Origin: Pseudomonadota bacterium
GTDB lineage: Bacteria; Pseudomonadota; Gammaproteobacteria; Xanthomonadales; Xanthomonadaceae
NCBI GenBank assembly: GCA_023393895.1
Contig: JAEXBT010000066.1
Coordinates: 1 to 20,295, forward strand
Reading direction: 5' to 3'
Length of the DNA: 20,295 nt
In this document: one piece after another, positions 19,406 through 20,295 of the stretch
Layout of the letters: every line of letters starts with the position of its first letter
Numbering within the stretch: the stretch's first letter is position 1
Translations under genes and position numbers: made by a program
The notes under the pieces: model-generated
The model's input: only the letters and a program-made list of their open reading frames with translations
What the model was told of the DNA's origin: nothing
Databases searched by the model: none

Positions 19406-20295
19406 TCAGATCAATACCACTTCCTCGGCGCTGGTGGGATGGATGGCCAGGGTGTCTCGCAGGTCGCGCAGGCGAAGGCCCATCCGCATCGCCACCGCGA
19501 AGCCCTGCAGGATCTCGTCGCTGCCGGGGCCGATCAGGTGCAGGCCGACCACGCGCTCATCCCGGCCCACGCACACCAGCTTGAACAGGCAGCGCCGGTG
19601 GCCATCGGAGAGCGCCTGCAGCATCGGCCGGAAATCCGCGCGCCGCACACTCACCGCATCACCATGTGCCTCGCGCGCGGCCTCCTCGGACAGGCCCACG
19701 CTGGCCACCGGCGGGTGCGCGAAAACCACCGTCGGCACCTGCGGCAGGTCCAGCCGCGCATCCTCCACGCCGCCGAACAGCCGGTCCATCAGCCGGCGCG
19801 CGGCGGCGATCGCCACCGGGGTCAGTTGCGGCTGCGGCGTGAGATCCCCGACCGCGAACACGTCGGCACGCGAGGTCTCCTGCCAGTCATCCACGCACAC
19901 ATGTCCCCGCGCATCGGTCCTGATGCCGGCCTCGGCGAGCCCCAGCGCGTCGCTGTTGGGACGGCGCCCGGTGGCGAACAGCACCCCATCGAACGGTCCG
20001 AACGGCTGCCCGTCGGCGGCCTCGATGCGCACCGCACCGGCTTCGCCATGCAGGGCTGCCACTTCCGTGCCGAGATGCAGGTCGATGCCGGCCTGACGGA
20101 AGGACTCGGCCAGGTGGGCGGTGATTTCGCCATCGAAGGTCGACAGCAGGCGCGGCTGGCGGACGAACAGCGAGACCCGGCTGCCCAGCGCCTGCAGCAC
20201 GCTGGCGAGTTCCACGCCGATGTAGCCGCCGCCGATGATCGCCACGGTGTTCGGCGCATCGGTAAGCGCGAAGAAGTCATCGGACGTGCCGGCGA
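19406..20295 (-). CDS. gor: Glutathione-disulfide reductase, N-terminal part outside the window
   Basis: This FAD- and NADPH-dependent enzyme reduces glutathione disulfide. About 296 C-terminal codons are present of a usual 450 or so; the FAD loop and redox-active CxxxxC lie beyond the right edge. The frame is open to the edge and begins AGTSDDFFALTDAPNTVAI. Visible are the NAD(P)-binding loop IIGGGYIGVELASVL, FATGRRPNSDALGL, the FAD motif ADVFAVGDLTPQPQLTPVAI, PTVVFAHPPVASVGLSEEAA and the C-terminal active-site motif LAIHPTSAEEVVLI with the catalytic His-Glu pair. That ending indicates glutathione reductase rather than lipoamide dehydrogenase. In FVRQPRLLSTFD the position of E. coli Arg204 (NADPH phosphate contact) appears to be Ser, while Arg198 is kept. 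The DUF2892 gene follows. Confidence 0.9.
   Translation of the reverse strand, partial: AGTSDDFFALTDAPNTVAIIGGGYIGVELASVLQALGSRVSLFVRQPRLLSTFDGEITAHLAESFRQAGIDLHLGTEVAALHGEAGAVRIEAADGQPFGPFDGVLFATGRRPNSDALGLAEAGIRTDARGHVCVDDWQETSRADVFAVGDLTPQPQLTPVAIAAARRLMDRLFGGVEDARLDLPQVPTVVFAHPPVASVGLSEEAAREAHGDAVSVRRADFRPMLQALSDGHRRCLFKLVCVGRDERVVGLHLIGPGSDEILQGFAVAMRMGLRLRDLRDTLAIHPTSAEEVVLI

Overview
The window is GC-rich bacterial chromosome made almost entirely of housekeeping genes. The best fit is a gammaproteobacterium of the Lysobacteraceae/Xanthomonadaceae (Lysobacter, Luteimonas or Xanthomonas relatives). This rests on the gene order (pyrG-kdsA-eno-ftsB-ispD-ispF-truD and surE-pcm-exoD-nlpD), on the protein sequences, and on nlpD not being followed by rpoS. 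The genus is inference. I see no mobile element, CRISPR array, tRNA, rRNA, toxin-antitoxin pair or defence island, and no gene-free stretch longer than about 125 bases.

Layout. Positions 1-1301 hold rlmE (left-pointing, cut by the window edge) and, divergent from it, yhbY plus a Mth938-like gene. Positions 1424-4346 hold the left-pointing operon surE-pcm-exoD-nlpD. At 4406-4960 a right-pointing SmrB-like gene sits between surE and truD. Positions 4973-11361 hold a tightly packed left-pointing operon, pyrG-kdsA-eno-ftsB-ispD-ispF-truD, with several 4-base overlaps. A small secreted protein gene (11464-11730, left-pointing) and a strong hairpin separate it from parE (11816-13705, right-pointing). 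Next come a secreted S9 peptidase (13791-15755), a convergent solitary N-formylglutamate deformylase gene (15765-16541), lemA and an M48 metalloprotease with a TerB-like tail (16632-19140), a small DUF2892 membrane protein gene, and the 3' two thirds of a glutathione reductase gene running off the right edge.

How the genes work together. The pyrG operon joins CTP supply, KDO for lipopolysaccharide, glycolysis, divisome assembly, isoprenoid precursors and tRNA modification; CTP is a substrate of IspD and of KDO activation. The surE operon carries repair and stress functions plus NlpD, an activator-type (catalytically degenerate) LytM protein for cell separation. rlmE, yhbY and the SmrB-like gene concern ribosome maturation and rescue. 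LemA and the M48 protease form a recurring membrane pair.

No clearly new multi-gene system is visible. The more interesting points are: a nested dyad over the promoter and ribosome-binding site of the S9 peptidase; three genes (parE, the SmrB-like gene, hutG) with a -10-like hexamer exactly 6 bases before ATG, suggesting leaderless mRNAs; a KdsA with the full metal-dependent ligand set; non-ATG starts buried in stop overlaps (truD TTG, ispD GTG); and the M48-TerB fusion beside lemA.
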